Assembly (NCBI GenBank): GCA_018066245.1
Contig: JAGHRT010000033.1
Location: 60,630-124,629 of the forward strand
Reading direction: 5' to 3'
From: Candidatus Equimonas faecalis
GTDB lineage: Bacteria; Bacteroidota; Bacteroidia; Bacteroidales; Bacteroidaceae
Length of the DNA stretch: 64,000 nucleotides
Below, one piece after another: positions 1 through 9,383 of the stretch (position 1 is the stretch's first letter; each line of letters starts with the position of its first letter). A model generated the notes under the pieces. It was given only the letters and a program-made list of their open reading frames with translations. It made no database searches and was not told the DNA's origin. A program made the translations under genes and the position numbers.

Positions 1-38
1 TTTCGGAACGTGACGCTCTCCATGTTCCAATTATTTCG

Positions 39-46
39 TAACTTTG
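39..46 (+). promoter_or_regulatory. Bacteroidetes-type -7 box TAACTTTG in context TTTCGTAACTTTGC
   Basis: Matches TAnnTTTG; same context recurs on the minus strand upstream of the kinase and gyrB genes. Confidence 0.4.
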
Positions 47-370
47 CAGCGATTCCTTGAGAGAGAAAACTTGAGGAAAGGACTCTGCGGTTGTTCCAGA
101 CAACGAAATCAGCAAAATTTCACCCAGCGACCTGCAATCGGAGCCTGATATGTGTGACTCTTCCCTCCCCCTCGGTACGATGGCGGAGGATATCATACAT
201 TTCCAGGCGTGAAGAGGCTGCATGCCGGTTGCTCAGGTGTTTGCTGATACCTGTTGTCTGGGCGTGACAGTCAAGTCTTCACGCCTTTTTTGGCCTACAA
301 TATAAACTTGAACCAAAATGAACCGAAGAGACTTGAAGTTATTTTCGTAACTTCGCGCAGGATTTTTAGG

Positions 371-778
371 ATGAAAAAGCCGGCAGACATCTCAAAGTTC
401 AATCTGAGGCTCCGCAAGGAGGTAGAAGAAAAAATGGGCGCACGTGTCAATACGCCCAAGGACTTTGTGTGTCTGCACGATAGAATCTATAACGAGCTCC
501 ACGTCAGCATCAGCATCAGCACACTCAAACGCTACTGGGGCTACGTGTCGGCACCCACGCACTATCAGCCCAACATATTCACGCTCAACACTCTGACGCA
601 CTTCGTGGGCTATCGCGACTGGGAGGCCTTCATCGCCGGCGACAAAAAGAAAGCGACACCCGGCAAAACCGAGCGTCGCAAGAAGATAGAGGCTGCACTC
701 TCTCGCATAGAGAGCCAGATGGCCCGCCTCGGGGAGGAGGTGGCCACGCTGCACAGGCTAATGCATGAGGAAGAATAG
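371..778 (+). CDS. Small hypothetical protein, possible DNA-binding; ORF-track start at 254 is probably too early
   Basis: ATG at 371 (MKKPADISKFNLRL...); shares the STLKRYWGYVS...FVGYRDWEAF motif with the convergent neighbour. Confidence 0.7.
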   Translation: MKKPADISKFNLRLRKEVEEKMGARVNTPKDFVCLHDRIYNELHVSISISTLKRYWGYVSAPTHYQPNIFTLNTLTHFVGYRDWEAFIAGDKKKATPGKTERRKKIEAALSRIESQMARLGEEVATLHRLMHEEE

Positions 779-1327
779 TATGCCGTGCTTGTTTCCACAT
801 ACGTAATTGACGGGCGCCTTACCTTGCATCACAACGTCTTCGAGATACAGTGTCTCGCCCTTTATGAAAAGGTGGCAACGGAAGGTGTCGCCTACGCTCA
901 GTTTGCTCCCCACGCTGCTCTCCACCGCGAAACGGTGGTGTCCAATGCAGCGAAACACGCACTCGTGATCGGGCTGCCACATCACCCGCAGCCTGTCATC
1001 CACACATATCTCGTCGGCACTCAGGCTCTCGGACAGCAGCGGCGTACTCTCCAGACCTCCCGCCGATGCCGTGCGGCGGCAGAAGGCGGCCCACGACTGA
1101 TAGCCCACATACTGGCTCAGGATGTCCAACGTGGCACGCCGCTGCCCACCGTCGCTGCTCACATAGCCATACAGACGCTTCAGCGTGCTCACGCTCACGC
1201 TCTGACGTGTTTTCTCAAAGATGCTCTCCGCAAGAATGTCGAAGTCCCGGGCCGTCTGCATCGTGCGTCCAGCCACGGCTTCTATCTGCTTGCGCAGCGC
1301 GCGTTCATTATTATTCTCTTCTGTCAT
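758..1327 (-). CDS. Hypothetical protein, paralogous N-terminal region to 371..778
   Basis: STLKRLYGYVS...YVGYQSWAAF motif; overlaps the convergent gene by 21 bp. Confidence 0.75.
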   Translation of the reverse strand: MTEENNNERALRKQIEAVAGRTMQTARDFDILAESIFEKTRQSVSVSTLKRLYGYVSSDGGQRRATLDILSQYVGYQSWAAFCRRTASAGGLESTPLLSESLSADEICVDDRLRVMWQPDHECVFRCIGHHRFAVESSVGSKLSVGDTFRCHLFIKGETLYLEDVVMQGKAPVNYVCGNKHGILFFLMH

Positions 1328-1351
1328 TGCCCTAAAGTTAAATCCTATAAA

Positions 1352-2650
1352 TTAGTCTTCTATCTCTTTAAGTATTTCGGTGAGGACGTTTGTATATTGG
1401 TTGTTGATATAGTCGCCCAGTGCTATATAGAGGGCCATGCTTTCCTGCTCTGTGAGCTTGCCGTCCCATCCTTTCTGCATGGCTTGCACCTCCTTCATTC
1501 CCTGGAGATAGAAGTGGGTCGATTGCTGGGTCAAATCCCACTTTCTCCGCAGCGATAAAGGCTGCGCTGTCTCTCTGCGGAGCGTATCGAGGAAGGCCGC
1601 GTAGTTCATTTCTTCCATCAGTTTATCAATACGGCGACATCCCCGCTCTTTCTCTTCCGCGTAGAAGTTGGCAGCGGGCACTGCCTCCGTGCTGGCTGGA
1701 GCCTCGGGAACCGAATGGGGAGCCTCGGCGGGGCGGGGCTGTACGGTGTCGGCCATGGTGGCCGGCTCAGCCACAGGCACAACGGCTGACACAGGTTCCA
1801 GATCTGTGTGACGAATGTCCATAAGCCCCGTGGCCGTCAGCACGCCCACCACGGCTATTATGCCCAGCATTATGCCGCCTGCCAGCGTCAGCCATCGCCG
1901 GCGCCGGTCCACGCGGGCAAGGGCCTCCCGCAGTTCCTGAACGCCGTTGTAACGCCGTGCAAGTTTCGCCGTGCAGCGTCGCACCACGGGGGCGTACATT
2001 ACTCCTAAGCGCAGTTCTCGAAGTATCACGCCGAGGCTATATATATCGTTGCGTACGTCAGGATTGCCGCCTTGCTGCTGCTCGGGCGACACATACGCCA
2101 GCGTGCCTGCAGCCTGCTTCAGCACAGCGTAGTTGTCGGCATCGGCCAGCCCGAAATCGATGATTTTGAGGTTATGGCCGTTGTCCGTGACGAGGATATT
2201 CTGGGGCTTCAGGTCACGGTGCACCACCTGATGGGCATGCACCCACGCCACAGTCTCCACCATCTGTTCGGCCAGACGGCGGCGCTCCGCGCGGCTGCCT
2301 ACGAAGGCATCGAGCGTGAGGCCCTGCACATATTCCATCACGAGGCACTCCCCCAGGCCCGCCACCTGCTCCAGACCCACGGCTTTCACCACACAGGGGT
2401 GACTCAACCGCGTCAGTACGTCATATTCTTTCTGCAACAGACCCTCGTAAAACGCCTGCCCCACGTACTCCTCCTTCAGGCACTTCAACACCCACCACTG
2501 GCCCTGCCGCCGCGCCTTTACGAGGCAGCAATAGACACCCATAGCCAGATTCTCTTTCTCGGAGAAGGCACGGTCATCAATCACCTGCGCCATGTCGGGC
2601 GGCACAAGGATGCCAGAGGGATTATTTTCTGCGAAGGACATCCGATGCAA
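1352..2650 (-). CDS. Serine/threonine protein kinase with transmembrane segment and C-terminal extension
   Basis: HRDLKPQNILV, IIDFGLAD, GTLAYVSPEQ kinase motifs; TM segment WLTLAGGIMLGIIAVVGVLTA. Confidence 0.9.
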   Translation of the reverse strand: MHRMSFAENNPSGILVPPDMAQVIDDRAFSEKENLAMGVYCCLVKARRQGQWWVLKCLKEEYVGQAFYEGLLQKEYDVLTRLSHPCVVKAVGLEQVAGLGECLVMEYVQGLTLDAFVGSRAERRRLAEQMVETVAWVHAHQVVHRDLKPQNILVTDNGHNLKIIDFGLADADNYAVLKQAAGTLAYVSPEQQQGGNPDVRNDIYSLGVILRELRLGVMYAPVVRRCTAKLARRYNGVQELREALARVDRRRRWLTLAGGIMLGIIAVVGVLTATGLMDIRHTDLEPVSAVVPVAEPATMADTVQPRPAEAPHSVPEAPASTEAVPAANFYAEEKERGCRRIDKLMEEMNYAAFLDTLRRETAQPLSLRRKWDLTQQSTHFYLQGMKEVQAMQKGWDGKLTEQESMALYIALGDYINNQYTNVLTEILKEIED

Positions 2651-2663
2651 TTGTTTTCTGCTG

Positions 2664-2671
2664 CAAAGTTA
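2664..2671 (-). promoter_or_regulatory. -7 box TAACTTTG upstream of kinase gene
   Basis: Reverse complement of CAAAGTTA in context TTTCGTAACTTTGCAGC. Confidence 0.5.
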
Positions 2672-2803
2672 CGAAAAAAAACGGTATAACTATACTTTTG
2701 CGCAATGTTATGCCTCAGGTCGGAATAAGCTTTCTAACACAAGTTTCTATTCCAGACAATTTTCAGGCGGTTTTTAATGAGAAAATAAGGATCTAAAAGG
2801 CGC

Positions 2804-2840
2804 AAAAAAAACATAGCGACCCTGCGGCAGGGTCGCTATG
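2804..2840 (-). terminator. Rho-independent terminator for 2867..3088
   Basis: Perfect 13-bp stem CATAGCGACCCTG/CAGGGTCGCTATG, 3-nt loop, followed by a T-run on the minus strand. Confidence 0.85.
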
Positions 2841-2866
2841 TTGCTGAATTGGAATCAGGTTAGGAT

Positions 2867-3088
2867 TTAATACTCATCCTCGTTCCAAAGGAAATCCTCT
2901 TTGGAGGGATAGTCGGGCCAAACGTCCTCGATGGTTTCGTAGATTTCGCTTTCTTCTTCCAGTTCCTCCAAGTTTTCAATGACTTCAAGAGGGCATCCTG
3001 AGCGCTGGGCGTAGTCCAGAAGTTCGGCCTTGGTGGCGGGCCAGGGAGCATCCTCCAGATAGGTGGCAAGTTCCAGTGTCCAATACAT
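2867..3088 (-). CDS. Small acidic protein, DUF2795-like
   Basis: MYWTLELATYLEDAPWPATKAELLDYAQRSGCPLEVIENLEEL...; internal ATG preferred over the longer ORF. Confidence 0.75.
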   Translation of the reverse strand: MYWTLELATYLEDAPWPATKAELLDYAQRSGCPLEVIENLEELEEESEIYETIEDVWPDYPSKEDFLWNEDEY

Positions 3089-3370
3089 AGTTTTCGTAGC
3101 CTCGGACTTCTCTCCTGCTCCTCCGTACAGCCCATCGGCGGGCGAAGGCGGGGCAGAAGCGGCGGCGAGGACTTTGTTAAGGTGAATAATTAGATGTTTT
3201 TCGCTTTGGGCGGCAAATATACAACTTATTTTTGATTGTAGGGGCAGGATAGACCGTTTTTTCGCATGTTTTTTGATAAAAATGCTTATTTTTGTTGCCG
3301 TTGGCCCTTTTTTTATCAAAACAAATGCTTAACTTTGCTCCCAAATCCACACCCTAAGACTTTGCAAGCC

Positions 3371-4000
3371 ATGCTTACGATTCTCAATTCCATGCTTGAC
3401 TGGTTCCACAGCCAGCCCTCGCTTTTGCAGACCTACTGGGGCATTGCCCTTGCGTTCAGCACGTTTTTCATTCTCCAGAGCATCATGACGTTCATCGGCT
3501 TGGGCGATTTCGACCACGGCGACATGGGCGGCCTCGATGCCGACACGGCAGGCGCTGACCTGAGCGACGGCGGCCACACGCTGGGCGACGGCGGGGTGTG
3601 GGAGCTGTTCAGCCTGCGCAACTTCATCAACTTCATGCTCGGCGTTGGCTGGGGCGGCGTGTGCTTCTATAATGTGATTGACAGCCCCACCCTACTGGCT
3701 CTCGCCAGTTTGGGCGTAGGCATTGCTTTCCTGCTCATCTTTATGTTTCTCTGGAAGATGATGTTCCGTCTGGAAAGCGCAGGAAATTATGACATACGGC
3801 AGGCCGTGGGCCTCGTTGGCGACGTGTATCTCCGCATAGGGCCGTCGCGCAGCCGCGCAGGGAAGGTGCAGATTAGCCTTGACGGCAGCGTGCATGAGTT
3901 TCAGGCCTACACCGACGTTGCGGAGGAACTGCCCAGCGGAGCGAAGGTGCGCGTGGTGGAAGTCATCGGTGCGGACAGCCTGCTCGTGGAGAAGGCTTGA
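3371..4000 (+). CDS. NfeD/OB-fold-like membrane protein, flotillin partner
   Basis: TM segments plus C-terminal beta-rich domain (VGLVGDVYLRIGPSRSRAGKVQISLDGSVHEFQAYTD); directly upstream of flotillin gene. Confidence 0.75.
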   Translation: MLTILNSMLDWFHSQPSLLQTYWGIALAFSTFFILQSIMTFIGLGDFDHGDMGGLDADTAGADLSDGGHTLGDGGVWELFSLRNFINFMLGVGWGGVCFYNVIDSPTLLALASLGVGIAFLLIFMFLWKMMFRLESAGNYDIRQAVGLVGDVYLRIGPSRSRAGKVQISLDGSVHEFQAYTDVAEELPSGAKVRVVEVIGADSLLVEKA

Positions 4001-4009
4001 ACGGCCATA

Positions 4010-4150
4010 ATGAGGGGATTAGCGAATGAGACAATTAGCAAATGAGCAAAGACCCTGCGGGCCGCGGCCCGGTTCGCTAATTTTCCCATCTCCCTATTCG
4101 CCAAATTCCTCATTCGCTGATTCGCTAATTTCCTCATTTGCTAATTTCCC
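4010..4150. repeat. Degenerate short repeats ATTAGCRAATGAG / CTCATTYGCTAAT in both orientations
   Basis: Many near-copies of (A)ATTAGC(A/G)AATGAG and its complement flank a GC-rich centre; similar motif at 59762..59796. Confidence 0.75.
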
Positions 4151-4179
4151 ATAGTTTATAACCTAAAACCCCTTACGAT

Positions 4180-5538
4180 ATGGAACCCTACATGTTTGTT
4201 GTCTTTGCAATCGTGGCTTTCGGCCTGATTGCCGGTTTTCTCAACCGTTACCGTCGGTGTCCGTCCGACAAAATTCTCGTTATCTACGGCTCGCGTGGAG
4301 CCAACAAAAGCGCCAAGTGCATACACGGCGGCGGCAAGATGGTGTGGCCTATCATTCAGGACTACCAATACCTTAGCCTGACGCCCATCGGCATAGATGC
4401 CAACCTGACGAGTGCCCTCTCCAAGCAGAACATCCGCGTGGACGTGCCCTGCCGCTTTACCGTGGGCGTGAGCACCGACCCCGACACGATGCTGGCAGCC
4501 GCCGAGCGTCTGCTGGGCCTCACCTCCGCGCAGATTCAGGAACTGGCCCGCGATATTCTGTTCGGCCAGTTGCGTCTGGTCATCGCCACCATGAGCATTG
4601 AGGAGCTGAACTCCGACCGCGACAAGTTCCTTGAGGCCATCACGGCCAACGTGGAGGTGGAACTGAAGAAGATTGGCTTGAAACTTATCAACGTGAACGT
4701 TACCGACATCAAGGACGAGAGCGGCTACATCGAGGCTCTGGGCCAAGAAGCTGCCGCCAAGGCCATCAATGAGGCTAAGGTGCGCGTGGCCGAGCAGGAA
4801 AAGTTCGGCGAAATCGGTAAGGCCGATGCCATGCGCGAGACGCGCATCCGTACCGCCGAGGCCAACGCTTCCGCCGTGAAGGGCGAAAATGAGGCCAAGG
4901 TGGCCATTGCGCAGAGCGATGCGGAGCGCCGTGAGGCCGAAGCCGAGGCCCAGCGCCGAGCCACTGCCGCCGAAAAGGTGGCCGATGCCGCTGCCAAGGA
5001 GGAGGCCTACGCCGCCGAGCGCAAGGCCGAGGAGGCGCGTGCCGAGCGTGAGCGCAGCACGCAGAATGCCGACGTGCTGGTGAGCCAGGAGATAGAGAAG
5101 AAGCGCCTTGTCATAGCCGCCGAAGCCGAAGCCGAACAGAAGCGCGTAAACGCCAAGGGCGAGGCCGATGCCATCTTTGCCAAGATGGAAGCCGAGGCCA
5201 AGGGCCTCTACGAAATCCTGACCAAGCAGGCACAGGGCTACGACAAGATGATACAGGCCGCCGGCGGCGATGCCACCAAGGCTTACACGCTGCTCCTTCT
5301 GGAGAAGCTCCCCGAACTGGTCAAGACGCAGGTTGAAGCCATCAAGGGCATCAACATCGACAAGGTTACCGTTTGGGATTCGGGTCAGAGCGCAGACGGC
5401 AAGGGCTCTACGGCCGGCTTCGTGAGCGGCCTGATGAAGAGCGTGCCGCCCCTCAACGAGCTGTTTGAGCAGGCGGGGCTCTCCCTGCCCGAATACCTTG
5501 CCAAAAGGCAGGAGGGCAACGAGCCAAGCGAGCAGTAG
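4180..5538 (+). CDS. Flotillin/SPFH-domain protein
   Basis: N-terminal TM, SPFH-like domain, long Ala/Glu/Arg-rich coiled coil. Confidence 0.9.
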   Translation: MEPYMFVVFAIVAFGLIAGFLNRYRRCPSDKILVIYGSRGANKSAKCIHGGGKMVWPIIQDYQYLSLTPIGIDANLTSALSKQNIRVDVPCRFTVGVSTDPDTMLAAAERLLGLTSAQIQELARDILFGQLRLVIATMSIEELNSDRDKFLEAITANVEVELKKIGLKLINVNVTDIKDESGYIEALGQEAAAKAINEAKVRVAEQEKFGEIGKADAMRETRIRTAEANASAVKGENEAKVAIAQSDAERREAEAEAQRRATAAEKVADAAAKEEAYAAERKAEEARAERERSTQNADVLVSQEIEKKRLVIAAEAEAEQKRVNAKGEADAIFAKMEAEAKGLYEILTKQAQGYDKMIQAAGGDATKAYTLLLLEKLPELVKTQVEAIKGINIDKVTVWDSGQSADGKGSTAGFVSGLMKSVPPLNELFEQAGLSLPEYLAKRQEGNEPSEQ

Positions 5539-5591
5539 GCTGCACGGAAGGCCACCGTATGCCGGACGGGCAGATGCGGCGGCCCATGATT

Positions 5592-5680
5592 TCCTACCCT
5601 ATACGAGAGTTTCCGCTGTCGTATAGGGTAGTTGCTTTTATCGTATAGAGTAGTTTCTCTTACTGTATAGGGTAGTTGCA
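5592..5680. repeat. Modular 22-bp repeat array (4 units)
   Basis: TATA heads at 5600, 5622, 5644, 5666 (spacing exactly 22): TATACGAGAGTTTCCGCTGTCG / TATAGGGTAGTTGCTTTTATCG / TATAGAGTAGTTTCTCTTACTG / TATAGGGTAGTTGC. Confidence 0.9.
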
Positions 5681-5774
5681 ACGCGCCTGTAGGACAGGCT
5701 GCGGCCCGCGGCGCGGGCTGCATTCTGTCCCAAGGAAAGGGCTTTCTCCCGCAGGCGTGCGCGAATATACAATA

Positions 5775-5801
5775 AGGAGTGCCGATGCTGTCGGCACTCC
5801 T
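5775..5801. terminator. Hairpin downstream of ftsZ
   Basis: 11-bp perfect stem AGGAGTGCCGA-TGCTG-TCGGCACTCCT; no clear U-tract. Confidence 0.5.
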
Positions 5802-5830
5802 CATGCAATTTGTCCGCAGGGGGCGCGGCC

Positions 5831-7120
5831 CTACTTGTTTTTCTCCTTGATGGCCTTCAGTTCCTCCTTTGAGCGGAGGTAGGTGGCGCTCACGTCGAGG
5901 CTGGAAATGACCTCCTCGTTGTTGAGGTCGGCTGCGGAGAAGTAGAAGATTTTGTGGCGGTGGGCCGAGGAACCGCCGCGCACGCCTGTGGGATAGTACA
6001 CGCTGCGGCGCTCTGCACGGTCCTCGTCGTCCTCTTCCTTGTGTTCCTCCATGCCGGTAACGCTGTTGAGACCAAAGCCCGTGGCCAGTATGGTAACCTT
6101 CACCTTGGGGCCAAGGTTGCTGTCGATGCTCAAGCCCCACTTGGTCTCTACGTCGGCGGGGAATTTGCTCATGAACTCGTCCACTTCGTTCATCTCGTCC
6201 ATCATGAGCGTGTTGGTCTCCCCTTCGTCGCTGTAGGATATACAGAGGAGCACGCGCTTGGCATGGTAGTACTCGTTGTTGTTGAGGAGCGGGCTGTGGA
6301 GCGCACTTTCGATGGCTCGGCTGACGCGGCCTTCGCCTTCTGCGTAGCCGGTGGAGATGATGGCCACGCCGCTGTCGCGCATCATGGTACACACGTCTTG
6401 GAAGTCGAGGTTCATTACGCCGCGCATCGTTATGATGTCGGCGATGGAGCGTGCGGCCACTGTGAGGGTGTCGTCGGCTTTTTCAAAGGCGTTGAGCACT
6501 GAGAGCTCGGAATAGACGTCGCGCAGGCGCTCGTTGTTCACCACGAGAAGGGCGTCCACCTCCTTTGACATGGCCTCCACGCCGTCGAGAGCCTTGTCAA
6601 TCTTGCGTAAGCCCTCAAAGCGGAACGGGATGGTCACGATGCCCACCGTGAGTATGCCCATCTCCTTGGCTTCGTGGGCTATGATGGGGGCAGCTCCCGT
6701 ACCGGTGCCGCCGCCCATGCCGGCGGTGATGAACACCATCTTTGTGCCGTCGCTGAGGATATGGCGTATGCTCTCGATGCTCTGCTGGGCGGCCTGCTTG
6801 GCCCGCTCGGGGTCGTTGCCGGCACCGAGGCCGTCCTGGCCCAACTGGAGGCGGTAGGGCACAGGGCTGTCGGCCAGAGCCTTGGAATCGGTGTTGCAGA
6901 GCACGAAATTCACGCCGCCGATGCCTTCCCTGAACATGTGGTTGACGGCGTTTCCGCCGCCGCCGCCCACGCCTATCACTTTGATGATGGAGGGTGTGGG
7001 GGCTTCAATGCCTTTTCCCATATCCACGATGAGGCCGTCGTCGTGCTTGGCTTCCTGTTGCTTCTTCGGGGCGTAGAACTCTCCGCCCATGTCAATCATG
7101 TCGTCGTCAAAGTTGTCCAT
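5831..7120 (-). CDS. ftsZ: Cell division protein FtsZ
   Basis: GVGGGGGNAVNHM, GMGGGTGTGAAPIIA tubulin signature, NLDFQDV. Confidence 0.98.
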   Translation of the reverse strand: MDNFDDDMIDMGGEFYAPKKQQEAKHDDGLIVDMGKGIEAPTPSIIKVIGVGGGGGNAVNHMFREGIGGVNFVLCNTDSKALADSPVPYRLQLGQDGLGAGNDPERAKQAAQQSIESIRHILSDGTKMVFITAGMGGGTGTGAAPIIAHEAKEMGILTVGIVTIPFRFEGLRKIDKALDGVEAMSKEVDALLVVNNERLRDVYSELSVLNAFEKADDTLTVAARSIADIITMRGVMNLDFQDVCTMMRDSGVAIISTGYAEGEGRVSRAIESALHSPLLNNNEYYHAKRVLLCISYSDEGETNTLMMDEMNEVDEFMSKFPADVETKWGLSIDSNLGPKVKVTILATGFGLNSVTGMEEHKEEDDEDRAERRSVYYPTGVRGGSSAHRHKIFYFSAADLNNEEVISSLDVSATYLRSKEELKAIKEKNK

Positions 7121-7159
7121 TATGTTCTATGCTTTTGTTTTACGGATTGGGTATTGGGG

Positions 7160-8575
7160 TTAGTCCTCCTCGTCGTCCGAGGGTTCGGTGAACACCTTGC
7201 CGAGATTGTCGAGGCCGTTCTTGAGTACCCGCTTGAGGCTTCCGAAGCGGTTGCGGCGCCTCTCCTTCTCTTCCTGCTTGAGGCGTTCCTGCTCCTGCCG
7301 TTCCTTTTCGAGGCGCTCCTGCTCCTGCCGCTCCTGTTCGAGGCGTTGCTGTTCCAGTTCCTCGGGCGTGGGCTGCTGGGGTTCGGAGAATATGTCGGGG
7401 TTCTGCCTCTCGTCGCTGCAGCACTCCTCCGTGGCGTTGGCCACTATGGAGAGCACGCCGTTGAAGGTGCCGTCGATGTTGAAGTTGCTGGGCTTGCTGC
7501 GGCGGATGGTGAGAGGCGCGTTCTTCACGAAGCGCAGCTTGCGAATGTGGGTATATTCGATGAGAGCCTTGTCCACGGCAGACATGTTGCTGGCTCCGCC
7601 AGTTACCACGAGGCCGCCGATGAGACGGTCGGGCGTATAGCCGGCTTCAACCTTGATGATGTGTGCGACGTTCAGGAGTATCTCTGCCATGCGCGACTCT
7701 ATGATATCGACCACCTTGTCGTAGGGCACGCTGCGCCCGTCTTGCAGGCGGATGTCGTCGTGGGCTACGGGAGAACTCTCCACCGCCTCGATGAAGGCTG
7801 CTCCGTGGCGGCGCTTGATGTCTTCCGCTTCCTGCTGTTCGATGGAAAGCACGGTCATGAGGTCGCGCGTTACGTTGTCGCCGCCCAGAGGCAGGACAGC
7901 GAGATAGCGCAGCAGCTTGCCCTCGAATATCCCTATGGTAGTGGATTGTGCGCCCATGTCGATGAAACCGCAGCCGCTGAGCTTTTCTGCGTCCGTAAGG
8001 ATGGTGTTGGCCAGCTGTATGGGGCTGACGATGGTCTCGGCGATGGGCAGTTTGGCGGCTTGGAAGCTGATGTCCAGCTGCTCAAGAGACACGGAGGGCA
8101 CTATGATGTTGAGAAAGTTGCCTTCGATTCTGTTGCTCATCACGCCGACCGGATCGGCGAGGCTCTGCGTCTGCAACTTGTACTCCAGGGTCTGGACGTC
8201 GATAATGCTGAAGTCGGGAATCTTACAGGAGCGGTTCTCGTCAAGGATGCTATCGACAATGTCCTGCGTTACCTTGGTCGTTTCGGCGAAGTTGCGGACT
8301 ACTTTGTTGAGCACGGTGTGCAGGCCGATGCCGCCCACGCCTACATAGACCTTGTTTATGGCCTTGTGGGACGTAGCCTCCAACTTGCCGATCATGCCCT
8401 TGACGCACTGCGACATGAGGTCGGGGTTGAACACGCGCCCTCGCTGGATGAATTTTGCCGAAGGCTCTTGCTCGGCGGCTATCACGTTGATAGCTCCATC
8501 GGGTTCTTTGCGGCCAACGACAGCGCTTACTTGCTGTGAGCCTATCTCAATGGCGGCGATTAGGTTCTGACTCAT
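7160..8575 (-). CDS. ftsA: Cell division protein FtsA
   Basis: MSQNLIAAIEIGSQQVSAVVGRKEPDG...; GGLVVTGGASNM; adjacent to ftsZ. Confidence 0.95.
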   Translation of the reverse strand: MSQNLIAAIEIGSQQVSAVVGRKEPDGAINVIAAEQEPSAKFIQRGRVFNPDLMSQCVKGMIGKLEATSHKAINKVYVGVGGIGLHTVLNKVVRNFAETTKVTQDIVDSILDENRSCKIPDFSIIDVQTLEYKLQTQSLADPVGVMSNRIEGNFLNIIVPSVSLEQLDISFQAAKLPIAETIVSPIQLANTILTDAEKLSGCGFIDMGAQSTTIGIFEGKLLRYLAVLPLGGDNVTRDLMTVLSIEQQEAEDIKRRHGAAFIEAVESSPVAHDDIRLQDGRSVPYDKVVDIIESRMAEILLNVAHIIKVEAGYTPDRLIGGLVVTGGASNMSAVDKALIEYTHIRKLRFVKNAPLTIRRSKPSNFNIDGTFNGVLSIVANATEECCSDERQNPDIFSEPQQPTPEELEQQRLEQERQEQERLEKERQEQERLKQEEKERRRNRFGSLKRVLKNGLDNLGKVFTEPSDDEED

Positions 8576-8627
8576 AGTGATATGTGGCTTTGTTTTTGTT
8601 TTTCGCGGAGGAGGGGGAGTGCGGACT

Positions 8628-9362
8628 TCAGTGCTTGCAGATGATTTGGTTGGCAAAGCTGATGTTGATGTCCTTATAGCGGTTCCAGCCTACTTCGGGC
8701 ATTACTTTTTCGTAGAAGAGGCGAAGGTTGGCGAGTTTCTGGGGGAAGTCGGCGGGGGTGCCGGCGTGTATGGTCTGGTCGCCGATGCGCGTGAAGAGCT
8801 GGAGCTCGCGCTGCGGCGTTACGTTGATTTGTTCGATTTGGCTGTCCCAGAAGGCGTCGCTGCGTATGTATTGTCCCACGGGGAGGAGGCTTTTGCGGGC
8901 GTACTGCTCATCGACGTGGCCGGTAACTACCACGAGGTCGGCCTGGTAGCCTGTGGGTTTCATGCGGTAGCCGTTCTCGTCGAGGTAGTAGTCGTCGCCG
9001 TTGTCGGCCCGCACGCGCAGTACGGGGATGCGCTGCTCCACGAGAATGTTCACCATACCGCCGGGGGTCTTGTAGCAGGTGGCCTTCTGAATGAAGGGGT
9101 CGCGGAGCAGACTGTTCTCGATGTCCTGTCCGCTGACGCTGTCCATGAGCTGCCCTTCGGGGTGGAGGTGGGCACGGCGGAGCTTGCGGTCCACGTCGGC
9201 GGCGGTGATGAAGGAGGCGTGGAGGCTGTCGATGATTTGCACGTTGAGCACGTTGCAACGCTCTCTGCCTCCCCTGACGTTGATGCAGGTGAAGGCATAG
9301 ACCAGATAGGCGAGGAGGCCTACGAGGAGCAGGGTTTTGAAGAGCAGTACGACGTGTTTCAC
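8628..9362 (-). CDS. ftsQ: Cell division protein FtsQ-like
   Basis: Single N-terminal TM, POTRA/FtsQ-like layout, position between murC and ftsA. Confidence 0.85.
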   Translation of the reverse strand: MKHVVLLFKTLLLVGLLAYLVYAFTCINVRGGRERCNVLNVQIIDSLHASFITAADVDRKLRRAHLHPEGQLMDSVSGQDIENSLLRDPFIQKATCYKTPGGMVNILVEQRIPVLRVRADNGDDYYLDENGYRMKPTGYQADLVVVTGHVDEQYARKSLLPVGQYIRSDAFWDSQIEQINVTPQRELQLFTRIGDQTIHAGTPADFPQKLANLRLFYEKVMPEVGWNRYKDINISFANQIICKH

Positions 9363-9383
9363 GGTTTGGGGGGCTTTCGGGGT

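Noticed and set aside
254-370. N-terminal extension of the 254..778 ORF
   Set aside because: Promoter-like AT-rich sequence lies within it; ATG at 371 gives a protein colinear with its paralog.
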